This document shows, one piece after another, positions 1 to 10,625 of a stretch of 64,000 nt of DNA. The notes under the pieces are model-generated. The model was not told the origin of the DNA and ran no database searches. It was given only the letters and a program-made list of their open reading frames with translations. Made by a program: the position numbers and the translations under genes. The stretch is taken from contig NZ_CP015596.1 of the NCBI RefSeq assembly GCF_001644575.1, forward strand, positions 1,364,001 to 1,428,000, in the 5' to 3' direction. Within the stretch, counting starts at the first letter, position 1, and each line of letters starts with the position of its first letter. The DNA comes from Mycobacterium adipatum (GTDB lineage Bacteria; Actinomycetota; Actinomycetes; Mycobacteriales; Mycobacteriaceae).

Positions 1-1
1 G

Positions 2-1240
2 CCCATCGCCCCCGACGCCGACCTGGACGGTCTGGCCAAGCGCACCGTCGGCATGTCCGGTGCCGATCTGGCCAACGTGATCAACGAGGCGGCGCTGCTC
101 ACCGCCCGCGAGAACGGGACCGTCATCACCGGGGCGGCGCTGGAAGAGGCCGTGGACCGCGTGGTGGGCGGACCGCGCCGCAAGAGCCGCATCATCAGCG
201 AGCAGGAAAAGAAGATCACCGCCTACCACGAGGGTGGTCACACCCTGGCAGCGTGGGCGATGCCCGATATCGAACCGATCTACAAGGTCACCATCCTGGC
301 GCGCGGCCGGACCGGCGGGCACGCCGTCGCGGTACCCGAGGATGACAAGGGCCTGATGACCCGCTCGGAGATGGTCGCGCGGCTGGTGTTCGCGATGGGC
401 GGCCGCGCCGCCGAGGAACTGGTGTTCCGCGAGCCCACCACCGGCGCGGTGTCCGATATCGAGCAGGCCACCAAGATCGCCCGCGCGATGGTCACCGAAT
501 ACGGCATGAGCGCCAAGCTCGGCGCGGTCCGCTACGGCACCGAACACGGCGATCCGTTCCTGGGCCGCTCCATGGGCACCCAGGCGGATTACAGCCACGA
601 GGTCGCCCAGATCATCGACGACGAGGTGCGCAAGCTGATCGAGGCCGCCCACACCGAGGCGTGGGAGATCCTCACCGAGTATCGCGATGTGCTCGACATC
701 CTGGCCGGCGAGCTGCTGGAGAAGGAGACCCTGCACCGCAAGGAGCTCAAGGCCATCTTCGACGGGGTGAAGAAGCGTCCGCGGATCACCATCTTCAACG
801 ACTTCGGTGGCCGCGTGCCCTCGGACAAGCCGCCGATCAAGACACCCGGGGAGATCGCGATCGAGCGCGGTGAGCCGTGGCCGCCCCCGGTGAAGGAACC
901 CGCGTACAAGACTGCCATCGTCGAGGCCAGCAAGGCCGCCGAAGCGGCCGGCCACAACGGTGCCAACGGTTCCGGTACCCACAGCGCGCCCCCCAACGGT
1001 CAGGGCCATGGTCAGGCCCAGCCGGATTACGGTGCGCCGGCCGGCTGGCATGCGCCGGGCTGGCCGCCGCGCCCGACCGGCGGCGAGGCACCTCCGCCGC
1101 CTCCTCCCCAGCAGGGCTGGTACCCGCCGCAGCATCAGCCGGGCCCGCCACCCCCGCCCTACCCGCCGCAGTACGCGCCGTCCCCGCACTCGCCCGGTAA
1201 CGAGCAACAAGGGCCGGACGCACCACCCAGCCGTGGCTGA
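2..1240 (+). CDS. ftsH: ATP-dependent zinc metalloprotease FtsH, C-terminal part (5' end outside window)
   Basis: Membrane-anchored AAA+ protease that degrades membrane and cytosolic proteins; only the end of the AAA module and the protease domain are present. The frame is open from base 2 and the visible part starts in the AAA lid ([15 protein letters not shown]). The zinc site HEGGH is at nt 227-241, with Gly replacing the usual Ala of HEAGH as I remember it for mycobacterial FtsH; the third ligand lies in the [10 protein letters not shown] segment. The last ~110 residues are a Pro/Gly/Gln-rich tail of low complexity. It is followed closely by folE, as in Mycobacterium tuberculosis. Confidence 0.95.
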   Translation, partial: PIAPDADLDGLAKRTVGMSGADLANVINEAALLTARENGTVITGAALEEAVDRVVGGPRRKSRIISEQEKKITAYHEGGHTLAAWAMPDIEPIYKVTILARGRTGGHAVAVPEDDKGLMTRSEMVARLVFAMGGRAAEELVFREPTTGAVSDIEQATKIARAMVTEYGMSAKLGAVRYGTEHGDPFLGRSMGTQADYSHEVAQIIDDEVRKLIEAAHTEAWEILTEYRDVLDILAGELLEKETLHRKELKAIFDGVKKRPRITIFNDFGGRVPSDKPPIKTPGEIAIERGEPWPPPVKEPAYKTAIVEASKAAEAAGHNGANGSGTHSAPPNGQGHGQAQPDYGAPAGWHAPGWPPRPTGGEAPPPPPPQQGWYPPQHQPGPPPPPYPPQYAPSPHSPGNEQQGPDAPPSRG

Positions 1241-1256
1241 ACAGAACGGAGCGTCG

Positions 1257-1874
1257 ATGACGACGTCGGAGAACGACCTCGCCGCAGCGGTCGGCTTCAC
1301 GCCCGCGAGCTTCGACCAGGAACGCGCGGAAGCAGCGGTCCGCGAGTTGCTGATCGCAGTCGGTGAGGATCCGGACCGGCACGGCCTGGTCGACACCCCG
1401 GCTCGGGTCGCGCGGGCGTACCGGGAGATCTTCGGCGGGCTGTACACCGATCCCGACACGGTGCTCAACACCACCTTCGACGAGCAACACGACGAACTGG
1501 TGCTCGTCAAGGGAATCCCGATGTACTCCACCTGTGAGCACCACCTGGTGTCGTTCCACGGTGTGGCCCACGTCGGGTACATCCCCGGGCTGGACGGCCG
1601 GGTCACCGGCCTGTCCAAGATCGCCCGACTCGTCGACCTGTACGCGAAACGGCCGCAGGTGCAGGAGCGGCTGACCGCCCAGATCGCCGACGCCTTGATG
1701 CGCAAGCTGGACCCACGCGGGGCAATCGTGGTGGTCGAGGCCGAGCACCTGTGCATGGCGATGCGCGGGGTCCGCAAGCCGGGAGCGCTCACCACCACCT
1801 CGGCGGTGCGCGGGCAGTTCAAGACCGACAAGGCATCCCGGTCCGAGGCGCTGGAACTGATCCTCCGGAAGTGA
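1257..1874 (+). CDS. folE: GTP cyclohydrolase I (FolE)
   Basis: Converts GTP to 7,8-dihydroneopterin triphosphate, the first step of folate synthesis. The 205-residue product carries the zinc-site Cys-Glu-His-His ([12 protein letters not shown]) and the C-terminal [11 protein letters not shown] segment with the second zinc Cys. ATG 1257 has a GGAG ribosome site six bases upstream and gives the family length. An in-frame GTG at 1233 would overlap the ftsH stop and add eight residues. First gene of the fol cluster; its stop overlaps the folP start. Confidence 0.96.
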   Translation: MTTSENDLAAAVGFTPASFDQERAEAAVRELLIAVGEDPDRHGLVDTPARVARAYREIFGGLYTDPDTVLNTTFDEQHDELVLVKGIPMYSTCEHHLVSFHGVAHVGYIPGLDGRVTGLSKIARLVDLYAKRPQVQERLTAQIADALMRKLDPRGAIVVVEAEHLCMAMRGVRKPGALTTTSAVRGQFKTDKASRSEALELILRK

Positions 1875-2719
1875 CCGTGCCGGGCACACGTGTTCTTCCC
1901 GACGCTCCGGTGGTGATGGGTGTCGTCAACGTCACCGAGGACTCGTTTTCCGACGGCGGGCTCTTTCTCGACCATGACCGTGCCGTCGAACGCGCACTGG
2001 CGCTGGTCGCCGCCGGTGCCGCGATCATCGATGTCGGCGGCGAATCGACGCGTCCCGGTGCGACCCGGATCGCCCCCGAACTGGAGAGCTCGCGGGTGCT
2101 GCCGGTCATCCGGGATCTGGCGGCCGCCGGCGCCACCGTCAGCATCGACACCATGCACTCCTCGGTGGCCGCGGCCGCGCTGGAGAGCGGCGCGCACATC
2201 GTCAACGACGTCTCCGGCGGGCGTGCCGACCCGAATATGGCCGCCGTGCTGGCCGAGGCGAACGTGCCGTGGGTGCTGATGCACTGGCGGTCCGTGCGCG
2301 CCGAGGCCCCGCATGAGGTTCCCGCGTACGCCGACGTGGTCGGTGAGGTGCGCGCGGACCTGCTGCGCAGCGTCGACCACGCCGTCGCCGCCGGCGTGGA
2401 CCCGACGAACGTGATCATCGACCCCGGCCTCGGTTTCGCCAAGACCGCACAACACAACTGGCAACTGCTGCGGGCACTGCCGGTCTTCGTGGCGACCGGA
2501 TTCCCGGTCCTGGTCGGGGCGTCGCGTAAGCGGTTCCTCGGGTCGTTGCTCGCGGGGCCTGACGGTGCGATGCGCCCGGCGGACGGACGTGAAACGGCGA
2601 CCGCGGTCATCTCGGCGTTATCCGGGCTCAACGGCGCGTGGGGCGTGCGGGTGCACGATGTGCAGGCGTCCGTCGATGCGCTCAAGGTTGTTCGAGCATG
2701 GGGGTCTCCCGATGGCTGA
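1871..2719 (+). CDS. folP: Dihydropteroate synthase (FolP)
   Basis: Condenses p-aminobenzoate with dihydropterin pyrophosphate; the sulfonamide target. TIM-barrel protein of 282 residues with the pterin/sulfa-loop signatures [15 protein letters not shown] near the N-terminus, GGESTRPGA, and DPGLGFAK and GASRKRFLG in the C-terminal half. The GTG at 1871 overlaps the folE stop by four bases (GTGA), indicating translational coupling; a second GTG at 1877 is possible. Resembles the functional FolP1 of M. tuberculosis rather than the FolP2 paralogue because of its place in the fol operon. Confidence 0.95.
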   Translation: MTVPGTRVLPDAPVVMGVVNVTEDSFSDGGLFLDHDRAVERALALVAAGAAIIDVGGESTRPGATRIAPELESSRVLPVIRDLAAAGATVSIDTMHSSVAAAALESGAHIVNDVSGGRADPNMAAVLAEANVPWVLMHWRSVRAEAPHEVPAYADVVGEVRADLLRSVDHAVAAGVDPTNVIIDPGLGFAKTAQHNWQLLRALPVFVATGFPVLVGASRKRFLGSLLAGPDGAMRPADGRETATAVISALSGLNGAWGVRVHDVQASVDALKVVRAWGSPDG

Positions 2720-3092
2720 CCGAATCGAGCTGCGCGGGTTGACCGTTCGCGGGCACCACGGCGTATTCGATCATGAGCGCCGCGACGGCCAGGACTTCAT
2801 CATCGATGTGACGGTGTGGATCGACCTGGATGCCGCCGCCGCGTCCGACGACCTCGCCGACACCCTGGACTACGGCACACTGGCCGCCCGGGCCGCCGCG
2901 ATCGTCGCGGGGCCGCCCCGCAATCTCATCGAGACGGTGTCTGCCGAGATCGCCGACGATGTGATGACCGATCAGCGCGTGCACGCCGTGGAGGTCGTCG
3001 TGCACAAGCCCAGCGCGCCCATCCCGTTGACGTTCTCCGATGTCGCTGTCGTGGCGCGGCGGTCCAGGCGCAGCAGAGGACTGGCGCCGTGA
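2712..3092 (+). CDS. folB: Dihydroneopterin aldolase (FolB)
   Basis: Cleaves dihydroneopterin to 6-hydroxymethyl-dihydropterin and glycolaldehyde. The 126-residue protein starts [22 protein letters not shown], with the family's conserved GxHG(V/A)xxxE active-site region, and contains LDYGTLA and the ETVSAEIAD segment. It starts inside the end of folP (8-base overlap) and its stop overlaps the folK start by four bases, so folP-folB-folK form one translationally coupled unit. Confidence 0.95.
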   Translation: MADRIELRGLTVRGHHGVFDHERRDGQDFIIDVTVWIDLDAAAASDDLADTLDYGTLAARAAAIVAGPPRNLIETVSAEIADDVMTDQRVHAVEVVVHKPSAPIPLTFSDVAVVARRSRRSRGLAP

Positions 3093-3601
3093 GCACCGCG
3101 GTGCTGTCCATCGGATCGAACCTGGGTGACCGTTTGGCCCATCTGCAGTCCGTGGTCGACGGGATGGTCCGCCAGGGTGGCCGGATCGTGGCGGTGTCGC
3201 CGGTCTACGAGACCGACGCGTGGGGCGGTGTCGAGCAGGGCGCGTTTCTCAACGCGGTGCTGATCGTCGACGATCCGACCTGTGACGGACCCGGCTGGCT
3301 GCGGCGCGGTCAGCAGCTGGAGGCCGCGGCCGACCGGGTCCGCGAGGTGCACTGGGGCCCGCGGACTCTCGATGTGGATATCGTCTCCTGTCGCGAGGGA
3401 TCCATCGAATTGCGTTCTGGCGACCCCGAACTGACCTTGCCGCACCCGTTCGCCCATCAGCGCGCCTTCGTGCTGTTGCCGTGGCTGGCCGCCGACTCCG
3501 CCGCCGAGCTGTCCGGCACCGCGGTCGCCGAACTGGTGGCCGGGCTCGACACCGACGAGCGCGCCGCGGTGCGGCCCACCGACCTGGCATTGCAGCGCTG
3601 A
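3089..3601 (+). CDS. folK: 2-amino-4-hydroxy-6-hydroxymethyldihydropteridine diphosphokinase (FolK)
   Basis: Transfers pyrophosphate from ATP to 6-hydroxymethyl-dihydropterin, making the FolP substrate. The 170-residue protein begins with SIGSNLGDR, has the [10 protein letters not shown] segment, and keeps the signature [12 protein letters not shown] and the [11 protein letters not shown] loop. The GTG start at 3089 overlaps the folB stop (GTGA). Its TGA overlaps the ATG of the next gene by one base. Confidence 0.95.
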   Translation: MSTAVLSIGSNLGDRLAHLQSVVDGMVRQGGRIVAVSPVYETDAWGGVEQGAFLNAVLIVDDPTCDGPGWLRRGQQLEAAADRVREVHWGPRTLDVDIVSCREGSIELRSGDPELTLPHPFAHQRAFVLLPWLAADSAAELSGTAVAELVAGLDTDERAAVRPTDLALQR

Positions 3602-4086
3602 TGGGACCGACCCGCAAGCGTGACCTCGCGGCGGCGGTGGGTATCGCTGCCGTCGTCTGCTACCTGCTGGTGACCTTCCTGTACCGGTGGTTCCCGCCGA
3701 TCACCCTGTTCAGTGGGGTGTCGCTGCTGGCGGTGGCGATCGCCGAGGCGGGGTGGGGATACTTCGTGCGGTCACGGATCGCCGGCGGCCAGGTCGGTAT
3801 CGGTGCGGGACGGCTACATCCGCTGGCGGTGGCCCGCTCGGTGGGCATCGCCAAGGCGTCGGCCTGGGTCGGCGCGCTGGTACTGGGTTGGTGGATCGGG
3901 GTTCTCGCGTATCTGCTGCCGCGTCGGGGCATCATGCGGGTGGCCGGTGAGGACACCGCCGGTGCGGTGGTGGCCGCGCTGTGCGCGCTCGCGCTGCTGG
4001 CGGCCGGGCTGTGGCTGCAGCATTGCTGCAAGTCCCCGGACGATCCGAAAGACAAGCACGACTCGTACAGCGGCGCAGCCGAGTAG
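3601..4086 (+). CDS. DUF3180 family membrane protein
   Basis: Predicted inner-membrane protein of 161 residues with about four hydrophobic helices (roughly residues 12-30, 35-55, 82-105, 122-140) and a charged, Lys/Asp-rich C-terminal tail. It matches the small DUF3180 protein that follows folK in mycobacteria (Rv3605c in M. tuberculosis, from memory). Function unknown. Start ATG overlaps the folK stop by one base, so it is expressed with the folate genes. Confidence 0.85.
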   Translation: MGPTRKRDLAAAVGIAAVVCYLLVTFLYRWFPPITLFSGVSLLAVAIAEAGWGYFVRSRIAGGQVGIGAGRLHPLAVARSVGIAKASAWVGALVLGWWIGVLAYLLPRRGIMRVAGEDTAGAVVAALCALALLAAGLWLQHCCKSPDDPKDKHDSYSGAAE

Positions 4087-4142
4087 CCGAATCGCCGCGC
4101 AGGTCGACACGCGATCTGAGCTGTCAACGGTACAGTCGCCCC

Positions 4143-5405
4143 ATGACCGATCCGTCCCGCGGCGTGCGCGTTCGACGCGTCAACCGCAGGCCGGGGTGGG
4201 TGCTGCTGACGGCGTTGCTGGTGCTGGCGATCGTGGCCAGCACGGTCCTGGTTTTCACCAACCGTGTCGAACTGCTCAAGCTGGCCGTGGTGTTGGCCCT
4301 GTGGGCTGCCGTCGCCGCGGCGTTCGTCTCGTTCATCTACCGGCGGCAGAGCGATCTCGACCAGGCCAAGGTGCGCGACCTCAAATATGTCTACGACCTC
4401 CAGCTGGACCGGGAGATCTCCGCGCGCCGAGAGTACGAACTTGCGGTGGAGGCCCAGCTGCGCCGCGAGCTGTCCGCGGAGTTGCGGGCCCAGGCCGCCG
4501 ACGAGGTCGCCGCGCTGCGGGCCGAACTCGCGGCACTGCGCACCAATCTGGAGATCCTGTTCGACACCGATCTCGACCACCGCCCGGCATTGGAGACCGA
4601 CCGGCCCGCCGGCCGGGTGATCGCCAGCCGGATCGATACCCCCGGCCGCGCGGAGTTCTACCCGTCGCCGCGCGCGGCGCAGGAACCGAGCACCGAGGAA
4701 AGCCCGATCATCGACGTGCCCGCCGAACCGCACCCGCCGGAGTTCCAGTGGGCACCGGCCGAACCGATCGCACCCGAATTGTTCGGCGGCGCGCACCGGC
4801 GGTCCGCCCCCTCCGAGGAACCCGCGCCCTGGCAGCGCCGCGCGGCAGCCAGTGATCGGCCCAGTGAACCGACCCCGACACCGACCCCGACACCGGCCCC
4901 GACACCGATGCCGCCCCCGCCGACCCCGACACCGATGCCGCCGCCCCCGCCGACACCGATGCCGCCGCCCCCGCCGACACCGGAGCCGACCAGATCCCAG
5001 TGGTCGCCGCCGCCGGCACCCGGCTGGCAGCCCCAGCCCGCGCCGGTCGCGCCGCCGGCACCCGAGCCCGCCCCGCCCAGCGAGCCCGCCCCGGACCGGC
5101 GAGGACGCCACTACAGCCCGGATACCGAGTCGGCGCCGCCGCGGCGTGCCCGCCATGCCGTACCCGGCGAAACCGCCGCCCCGCCCCCACCGGCACCACC
5201 ACGGACCCGCCGCGCTGCCACGCCGGACCCCGAACCGGCGCCGCCCCCGGCCCGGCACCGCGGGGCTGACGACCCGCAGCCGGCGGCCGAGCAGCCGGAG
5301 CCCGACGGCGGCCAGCACGCCGGCGGTCAGCCCGTCTCCGAACTGCTCTCGCGCCTACAGGTCACCCCCACCGGCGGTGGCCGGCGCCGGCGCCGCGAGG
5401 AGTGA
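4143..5405 (+). CDS. Membrane-anchored coiled-coil protein with Pro-rich repeat tail (DUF6779-like, Rv3604c-like)
   Basis: The 420-residue product has two N-terminal transmembrane helices (about residues 20-40 and 42-65). An Arg/Glu/Ala-rich predicted coiled coil follows (about 70-140, RREYELAVEAQLRRELSAEL). The rest is a long Pro/Ala/Arg-rich tail including a Pro-Thr/Met-Pro repeat. Position matches the Ala/Arg/Pro-rich transmembrane protein after the folK-DUF3180 pair in M. tuberculosis. Function is unknown; the tail looks extended and disordered. The C-terminus ends in a run of Arg and Glu. Confidence 0.8.
   Translation: MTDPSRGVRVRRVNRRPGWVLLTALLVLAIVASTVLVFTNRVELLKLAVVLALWAAVAAAFVSFIYRRQSDLDQAKVRDLKYVYDLQLDREISARREYELAVEAQLRRELSAELRAQAADEVAALRAELAALRTNLEILFDTDLDHRPALETDRPAGRVIASRIDTPGRAEFYPSPRAAQEPSTEESPIIDVPAEPHPPEFQWAPAEPIAPELFGGAHRRSAPSEEPAPWQRRAAASDRPSEPTPTPTPTPAPTPMPPPPTPTPMPPPPPTPMPPPPPTPEPTRSQWSPPPAPGWQPQPAPVAPPAPEPAPPSEPAPDRRGRHYSPDTESAPPRRARHAVPGETAAPPPPAPPRTRRAATPDPEPAPPPARHRGADDPQPAAEQPEPDGGQHAGGQPVSELLSRLQVTPTGGGRRRRREE
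4869..4988 (+). repeat. In-frame Pro-Thr/Pro-Met tandem repeat DNA
   Basis: A stretch of short CCGACACCG-type units followed by about three ~24-base units (CCGACACCGATGCCGCCGCC plus a few bases) encodes PTPTPTPAPTPMPPPP-like repeats in the preceding gene. Copy number is likely variable by slippage. Confidence 0.8.
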
Positions 5406-5483
5406 GCTAGGCTCTCTGCGACCGTGCGGTACCCGCAGTAAGGGACCGCAACGTTTATCACCGAATTTGCGAGGTCGTCTGTC

Positions 5484-6407
5484 ATGGTCGACGGACTCCG
5501 TCCGGCGCGGCTCACTGTCGGCGTCATCTCGGCCGGTCGGGTGGGCACCGCGCTCGGCGTCGCGCTCGAGCGCGCCGAGCATGTCGTGGTGGCGTGCAGC
5601 GCCATCTCCCGCCAGTCCCGCGAGCGCGCGGCCCGCCGACTCCCGGACACCGCGGTCCTGCCGGTTCCCGACGTTGCCGGGCGGGCCGAACTGCTGCTCC
5701 TCGCGGTGCCCGACGCCGAACTGCCGGCGCTCATCGCCGGTCTGGCCGCCACCGAAGCGGTGCGGGCGGGCACCATCGTCGTGCACACCTCCGGGATGAA
5801 CGGGATCGGTGTACTGGCGCCGCTGACCGCCCGCGGCTGCATCCCGCTGGCCATCCACCCGGCGATGACGTTCACCGGCTCCGACGAGGACATCGCGCGG
5901 CTGCCGGACACCTGTTTCGGGGTCACCGCACTCGACGAGATCGGATACGCGATCGGGCAGGCCTTGGTTCTGGAGATCGGTGGTGAACCGTTCCGGGTAC
6001 GCGAAGACGCCCGCATGCTGTACCACGCGGCGCTGGCCCATGCCAGCAACCACCTGGTGACCGTCGTTCTGGACGCCGTCGACGCGCTGCGGTCCGCCCT
6101 GCGCGGTCAGGAACTGCTCGGCCAGGAACTCGTCGGCGACGCCCCCGGTGGGCTCGCCGAACGCATCGTCGGCCCGTTGGCCCGGGCATCACTGGAGAAC
6201 GCGCTGCAGCGCGGGCAGGCGGCGCTGACCGGTCCGGTGGCTCGCGGTGACGCGGCCGCGGTGGCCGGTCATCTGCGGGCTCTCGGGGAAGCCGATCCCG
6301 AACTGGCGCAGGCTTATCGGTCCAATTCACTGCGCACCGCTCAGCGGGCGCACGCACCGAAGGATGTGTTCGACGTGCTCACCACACCCGGGACGAATCC
6401 GTCATGA
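5484..6407 (+). CDS. Rossmann-like / DUF2520 domain protein
   Basis: The 307-residue protein has an N-terminal NAD(P)-binding fold ([14 protein letters not shown], about residues 12-30) and a C-terminal helical DUF2520 domain beginning near [10 protein letters not shown]. It resembles pyrroline-5-carboxylate reductase/ketopantoate-reductase-like proteins and corresponds to Rv3603c of M. tuberculosis by order. The substrate is unknown. Its 4-base ATGA overlap with panC suggests a link to pantothenate synthesis, but an actual ketopantoate reductase role is only a guess from context. Confidence 0.85.
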   Translation: MVDGLRPARLTVGVISAGRVGTALGVALERAEHVVVACSAISRQSRERAARRLPDTAVLPVPDVAGRAELLLLAVPDAELPALIAGLAATEAVRAGTIVVHTSGMNGIGVLAPLTARGCIPLAIHPAMTFTGSDEDIARLPDTCFGVTALDEIGYAIGQALVLEIGGEPFRVREDARMLYHAALAHASNHLVTVVLDAVDALRSALRGQELLGQELVGDAPGGLAERIVGPLARASLENALQRGQAALTGPVARGDAAAVAGHLRALGEADPELAQAYRSNSLRTAQRAHAPKDVFDVLTTPGTNPS

Positions 6408-7339
6408 CCGCCCGTAAACCGCCGGCGTACGCCCCCGGTGAGCTCAACGTGTACAGCCGCCCCGCCGATGTCGCGGATGTGACCAAGGCGCTGCGGGGTA
6501 CCGGCAAACGGATCATGCTGGTGCCGACGATGGGCGCGCTGCACGAGGGCCACCTGACCCTGGTCCGGCATGCCCAGCGCGTCCCCGGTGCGGTGGTGGT
6601 GGTGTCGATCTTCGTCAACCCCCTGCAGTTCGGTGCCGGGGAAGATCTGGATGCCTACCCGCGCACGTTGGACGAGGATCTCGCGGCGCTGCGCGCCGAG
6701 GGGGTGCAGATCGCCTTCACCCCGACGGCCGCCGATATGTACCCCGCCGGCCCGCGCACCAGCGTGCACCCCGGTCCGCTCGGCAGCGAACTCGAAGGTG
6801 GTTCGCGGCCAACGCATTTCGCCGGCATGCTGACTGTGGTCATGAAACTCTTGCAAATCGTGGGGCCGGACCGTGCGTTCTTCGGCGAGAAGGACTATCA
6901 GCAACTGGTGCTGGTGCGCCAGATGGCCGACGACCTGAATCTCGGCACCCGCATCGTCGGGGTGCCGATCGTGCGCGAACAGGACGGGCTGGCGATGTCC
7001 TCGCGCAACCGTTACCTCGACGAGGTGCAACGCGAGCAGGCCTGTGCCATCCCGTCGGCACTGCTGGCCGGCATGTACGCCGCGGGCGAGGGCGCCGATG
7101 CCGCGCTGGACGCCGCCCGCGCCGTGCTCGACGAGGTCCCGGCGATCAGCGTCGACTACCTGGAGGTCCGAGACCTCTGGCTGGGCCCCGCGCCGCAGAC
7201 CGGCCGGGCCCGGATGCTGGTGGCGGTTCGGCTGGGCGGCACCCGACTGTTGGACAACATCGCCATCGATATCGGCGTGCCATCGGGGGCCGGCCCCGAC
7301 GTCGCCTACGACGAGCACGAACTCCCCTGGAGGAACTGA
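6404..7339 (+). CDS. panC: Pantothenate synthetase (PanC)
   Basis: Joins pantoate and beta-alanine using ATP. The 311-residue protein shows the nucleotidyltransferase HxGH motif in [23 protein letters not shown], the [15 protein letters not shown] segment and the KMSKS-like MSSRNRYL. Start overlaps the upstream gene by four bases and its stop overlaps the panD ATG by one base, so it is coupled to panD, which supplies beta-alanine. Confidence 0.96.
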   Translation: MTARKPPAYAPGELNVYSRPADVADVTKALRGTGKRIMLVPTMGALHEGHLTLVRHAQRVPGAVVVVSIFVNPLQFGAGEDLDAYPRTLDEDLAALRAEGVQIAFTPTAADMYPAGPRTSVHPGPLGSELEGGSRPTHFAGMLTVVMKLLQIVGPDRAFFGEKDYQQLVLVRQMADDLNLGTRIVGVPIVREQDGLAMSSRNRYLDEVQREQACAIPSALLAGMYAAGEGADAALDAARAVLDEVPAISVDYLEVRDLWLGPAPQTGRARMLVAVRLGGTRLLDNIAIDIGVPSGAGPDVAYDEHELPWRN

Positions 7340-7746
7340 TGTTACGAACCATGTTGAAGTCGAAGATCCACCGTGCCACCGTCACCCAGGCCGACCTGCA
7401 CTACGTCGGCTCGGTGACCATCGATGCGGATCTGATGGATGCCGCCGACCTACTGGAGGGTGAGCAGGTCACCATTGTCGACATCGACAACGGCAATCGG
7501 CTCATCACCTACGCGATCACCGGTGAGCGCGGCTCGGGAGTGATCGGGATCAACGGTGCTGCAGCGCATCTGGTGCATCCCGGAGATCTGGTGATCCTCA
7601 TCGCCTACGCCACCATGGAGGATGCACAGGCGCGCGCGTACCAGCCCAGGATCGTCTTCGTCGACGCCGCGAACCGCCAGATCGACCTGGGCTCCGATCC
7701 CGCCCACGTACCGGCCGACGCGTCCGGCCTGATGTCACCACGCTGA
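7339..7746 (+). CDS. panD: Aspartate 1-decarboxylase proenzyme (PanD)
   Basis: Makes beta-alanine from aspartate. The 135-residue proenzyme has the self-cleavage site Gly24-Ser25 in HYVGSVTID, which yields the pyruvoyl cofactor, and the conserved [20 protein letters not shown] start and [17 protein letters not shown] segment. The C-terminal tail after about residue 115 is the extended tail seen in mycobacterial PanD. A strong ribosome site (GGAGGAAC) lies just before the ATG. Confidence 0.96.
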   Translation: MLRTMLKSKIHRATVTQADLHYVGSVTIDADLMDAADLLEGEQVTIVDIDNGNRLITYAITGERGSGVIGINGAAAHLVHPGDLVILIAYATMEDAQARAYQPRIVFVDAANRQIDLGSDPAHVPADASGLMSPR

Positions 7747-8549
7747 TGCTGCTGGCGATCGATGTCCGTAACACGCACACCATCGTCGGGTTGGTCTCCG
7801 GGGCCGGCGAGAACGCCAAGGTGGTGCACCACTGGCGGATTCGCACCGAGTCCGAAGTCACCGCCGACGAACTGGCACTGACCATCGACGGCCTGGTCGG
7901 TGAGGATGTCGAGCGGCTGACGGGGGCCGCGGCGCTGTCGACGGTGCCCTCGGTGCTGCACGAGATCAGGCTGATGCTGGAGCAGTATTGGCCGTCGGTG
8001 CCACACGTCCTCATCGAACCCGGGGTCCGCACCGGCATCCCGCTGTTGGTGGACAACCCGAAGGAGGTGGGCGCCGACCGGATCGTCAACTGCCTGGCGG
8101 CGTTTCACAAATACAACTCGCCGGCGATCGTGGTCGACCTCGGATCGTCCATCTGCGTGGACGTGGTGTCGGCCAAGGGCGAGTTCCTCGGCGGCGCCAT
8201 CGCCCCCGGCGTGCAGGTGTCCTCCGATGCGGCGGCGGCCCGATCCGCGGCGCTGCGCCGCGTCGAGCTCACCCGGCCGCGGTCGGTGATCGGCAAGAAC
8301 ACCGTGGAGTGCATGCAGGCCGGCGCGGTGTTCGGGTTCGCATCGCTGGTCGACGGTCTGGTGGATCGCATCCGCGCCGATATCGACGGGTTCGGCGGCA
8401 ATGATGTCGCGGTGGTCGCCACCGGCAACTCCGCTCCGCTGATACTGCCCGACCTGCGCACGGTCGGGCACTACGACCAGCACCTGACGCTGGAGGGTCT
8501 GCGACTGGTGTTCGAGCGCAACCGCGACAACCAGCGCGGGCGACGCTGA
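7746..8549 (+). CDS. coaX: Type III pantothenate kinase (CoaX)
   Basis: Phosphorylates pantothenate, the first CoA step. The 267-residue protein of the actin-like ASKHA fold has the phosphate loop [11 protein letters not shown] at the N-terminus, the [13 protein letters not shown] signature, and a [19 protein letters not shown] segment. Start overlaps the panD stop by one base. Mycobacteria often also carry a type I enzyme (CoaA) elsewhere, so this copy may be secondary or inactive in some species. Confidence 0.93.
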   Translation: MLLAIDVRNTHTIVGLVSGAGENAKVVHHWRIRTESEVTADELALTIDGLVGEDVERLTGAAALSTVPSVLHEIRLMLEQYWPSVPHVLIEPGVRTGIPLLVDNPKEVGADRIVNCLAAFHKYNSPAIVVDLGSSICVDVVSAKGEFLGGAIAPGVQVSSDAAAARSAALRRVELTRPRSVIGKNTVECMQAGAVFGFASLVDGLVDRIRADIDGFGGNDVAVVATGNSAPLILPDLRTVGHYDQHLTLEGLRLVFERNRDNQRGRR

Positions 8550-8564
8550 TTAAGCTGGCTTGTC

Positions 8565-10094
8565 GTGAGTTCTTCTGACCTGCCTGCCGCACCCACCCAG
8601 TCGGAGCACGACGACACCCCGGAGCAGTACCGGATCCGTCAGGCCAAGCGTGAGCGCCTGCTCGCCGAGGGGCGCGACCCGTACCCGGTGCAGGTGGCGC
8701 GCACCCATTCGCTGGCCGAACTCCGGGCCGCCTACCCGGAGCTGCCCGCGGACACCCAGACCGGTGACATCGTCGGCGTCGCGGCCCGGGTCGTGTTCGC
8801 CCGCAACTCCGGCAAGCTGTGTTTTGCCACCCTGCAGGACGGGGACGGAACCCAGCTGCAGCTGATGGTCAGCCTCGCCGAGGTGGGTCAGGTGTCGCTG
8901 GACGCCTGGAAGGCCGACGTCGACCTCGGCGACATCGTTTTCGCCCACGGCCAGGTGATCAGTTCCAAGCGCGGCGAGCTGTCTGTGCTGGCGGATTCCT
9001 GGCAAATGGTCTCCAAGGCACTGCGGCCGCTCCCGGTGGCTCACCGGGAGATGAGCGAGGAGTCGCGGGTGCGGCAGCGCTACGTGGACCTCATCGTGCG
9101 CCCCGAGGCGCGCACCATCGCCCGCCAGCGCATCGCGGTCGTGCGGGCGGTGCGCTCGGCACTGGAGCGCCGGGGGTTCCTCGAGGTGGAAACCCCGATG
9201 CTGCAGACCCTGCCCGGCGGTGCGGCGGCGCGACCGTTCATCACGCACTCCAACGCGCTGGATGCCGATCTGTATCTGCGAATCGCCCCCGAGTTGTTCC
9301 TCAAGCGCTGTCTCGTCGGCGGTTTCGAGAAGGTTTTCGAGTTGAATCGAAACTTCCGAAACGAGGGTGCGGATTCCACACATTCACCGGAATTCGCGAT
9401 GCTGGAGACTTATCAGGCGTACGGCACTTATGACGATTCCGCCATCGTCACCCGCGAACTGATTCAAGAAGTGGCCGATGAGGCGCTCGGTACGCGAGAG
9501 GTCCAGCTGCCCGATGGCAGTACATATGACCTGGACGGCGAATGGCCGACGCTGGAAATGTATCCGTCGCTGTCGGAGGCGCTCGGTGAAGAGATCACTC
9601 CCGACACCGGCCTGCAACATCTGTTGTCCATCGCCGATCGTCTCGGGGTGGAGATTCCCGCAGACCGCGGTTATGGGCACGGCAAATTGGTCGAGGAACT
9701 GTGGGAGCACACCGTCGGCGAAACATTGTGGGCGCCCACCTTCGTGCGCGACTTCCCGGTGGAGACGAGCCCGCTGACGCGCGCTCACCGCAGCATTCCC
9801 GGGGTCACCGAGAAGTGGGATCTCTATGTTCGCAAATTCGAATTGGCCACCGGATACTCCGAGCTCATCGACCCGGTGATTCAACGCGAACGTTTCGTGG
9901 CGCAGACCGTCGCGGCGGCCGCCGGCGATGACGAGGCGATGCGCCTGGACGAGGACTTTCTTGCCGCATTGGAGTACGCCATGCCGCCGACCACCGGTAC
10001 CGGAATGGGTATTGACCGCCTGCTGATGGCTTTGACGGGGTTGACGATTAGGGAGACAGTTTTGTTCCCGATTGTGCGCAGACACTCAAACTGA
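8565..10094 (+). CDS. lysS: Lysyl-tRNA synthetase, class II (LysS)
   Basis: Charges tRNA-Lys. The 509-residue protein has an N-terminal OB-fold anticodon domain (about 70-170) and the class II catalytic core with motif 2 ([11 protein letters not shown]) and motif 3 ([15 protein letters not shown]). GTG 8565 is the only sensible start. It begins 15 bases after coaX. The 3' half, from about 9280, uses visibly more A/T-ending codons (AAT, GAA, GAT, TTG, CGA) than the 5' half; see findings. Confidence 0.95.
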   Translation: MSSSDLPAAPTQSEHDDTPEQYRIRQAKRERLLAEGRDPYPVQVARTHSLAELRAAYPELPADTQTGDIVGVAARVVFARNSGKLCFATLQDGDGTQLQLMVSLAEVGQVSLDAWKADVDLGDIVFAHGQVISSKRGELSVLADSWQMVSKALRPLPVAHREMSEESRVRQRYVDLIVRPEARTIARQRIAVVRAVRSALERRGFLEVETPMLQTLPGGAAARPFITHSNALDADLYLRIAPELFLKRCLVGGFEKVFELNRNFRNEGADSTHSPEFAMLETYQAYGTYDDSAIVTRELIQEVADEALGTREVQLPDGSTYDLDGEWPTLEMYPSLSEALGEEITPDTGLQHLLSIADRLGVEIPADRGYGHGKLVEELWEHTVGETLWAPTFVRDFPVETSPLTRAHRSIPGVTEKWDLYVRKFELATGYSELIDPVIQRERFVAQTVAAAAGDDEAMRLDEDFLAALEYAMPPTTGTGMGIDRLLMALTGLTIRETVLFPIVRRHSN

Positions 10095-10202
10095 GCAGTA
10101 TTTGCGCACCTGGTTGTTGAATGAATTCCATCCGTATGCAAGCATTGCGGCAGGGGTCCGGGGTGAATCTGCGAGTGGCCACAGAAGGGTCGTGTGAGCT
10201 AT

Positions 10203-10544
10203 ATGGCGAAGAAAGTTACCGTCACACTGGTCGATGATTTCGACGGTGAAGCGGCGGCAGACGAAACCGTGGAATTCGCGCTCGACGGCGTGAGCTATGA
10301 GATCGACCTTTCTTCGAAAAACGCCGCCAAACTGCGCGGCGACCTCAAGCAGTGGGTGGAGGCCGGGCGCCGCGTCGGTGGCCGGCGCCGCGGACGTTCG
10401 GCCGGTACCGGCCGCGGACGCGCCGCCATCGACCGTGAACAGAGTGCGGCCATCCGGGAATGGGCGCGGCGCAACGGGCACAATGTGTCGACTCGGGGAC
10501 GTATCCCCGCCGAGGTCATCGACGCTTTCCACGCCGCAACCTGA
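10203..10544 (+). CDS. lsr2: Nucleoid-associated xenogeneic silencer Lsr2
   Basis: H-NS-like DNA-bridging protein that coats AT-rich DNA. The 113-residue product has the N-terminal dimerisation domain ([15 protein letters not shown]...) and the C-terminal DNA-binding domain with the minor-groove RGR motif in [13 protein letters not shown] 10203 matches the family start (MAKKVTV). The best ribosome site (GAAGGG, ~10183-10188) is better spaced for the in-frame GTG at 10194, which would add MSY. The 108 bases upstream are AT-richer than the surroundings and may be autoregulated, but I see no definite operator. Confidence 0.96.
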   Translation: MAKKVTVTLVDDFDGEAAADETVEFALDGVSYEIDLSSKNAAKLRGDLKQWVEAGRRVGGRRRGRSAGTGRGRAAIDREQSAAIREWARRNGHNVSTRGRIPAEVIDAFHAAT

Positions 10545-10610
10545 TCGACCCCTCGCAAAACAGGCTGCGGTAACCAGATGGTGTTTGCGTAAATCGGATA
10601 TCCGCCGGCC

Positions 10611-10625
10611 TTCGCTGACGGCGAA
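10611..10625. promoter_or_regulatory. Candidate ClgR operator upstream of clpC1
   Basis: TTCGCTGACGGCGAA is an inverted repeat (TTCGC-5-GCGAA) fitting the ClgR consensus CGCTNANNGCG known from corynebacteria and mycobacteria, where ClgR activates clp genes. It lies about 200 bp upstream of the clpC1 ATG within the 281-bp gap after lsr2. A weak -10-like TAGAGT is at 10743-10748. No other clear element is seen in this gap. Confidence 0.65.

Noticed and set aside
3660..5318. 552-codon open frame on the - strand over the DUF3180 and Pro-repeat genes
   Set aside because: Translation is Arg/Gly low-complexity typical of antisense to Pro/Ala-rich high-GC genes, and the + strand genes are conserved.
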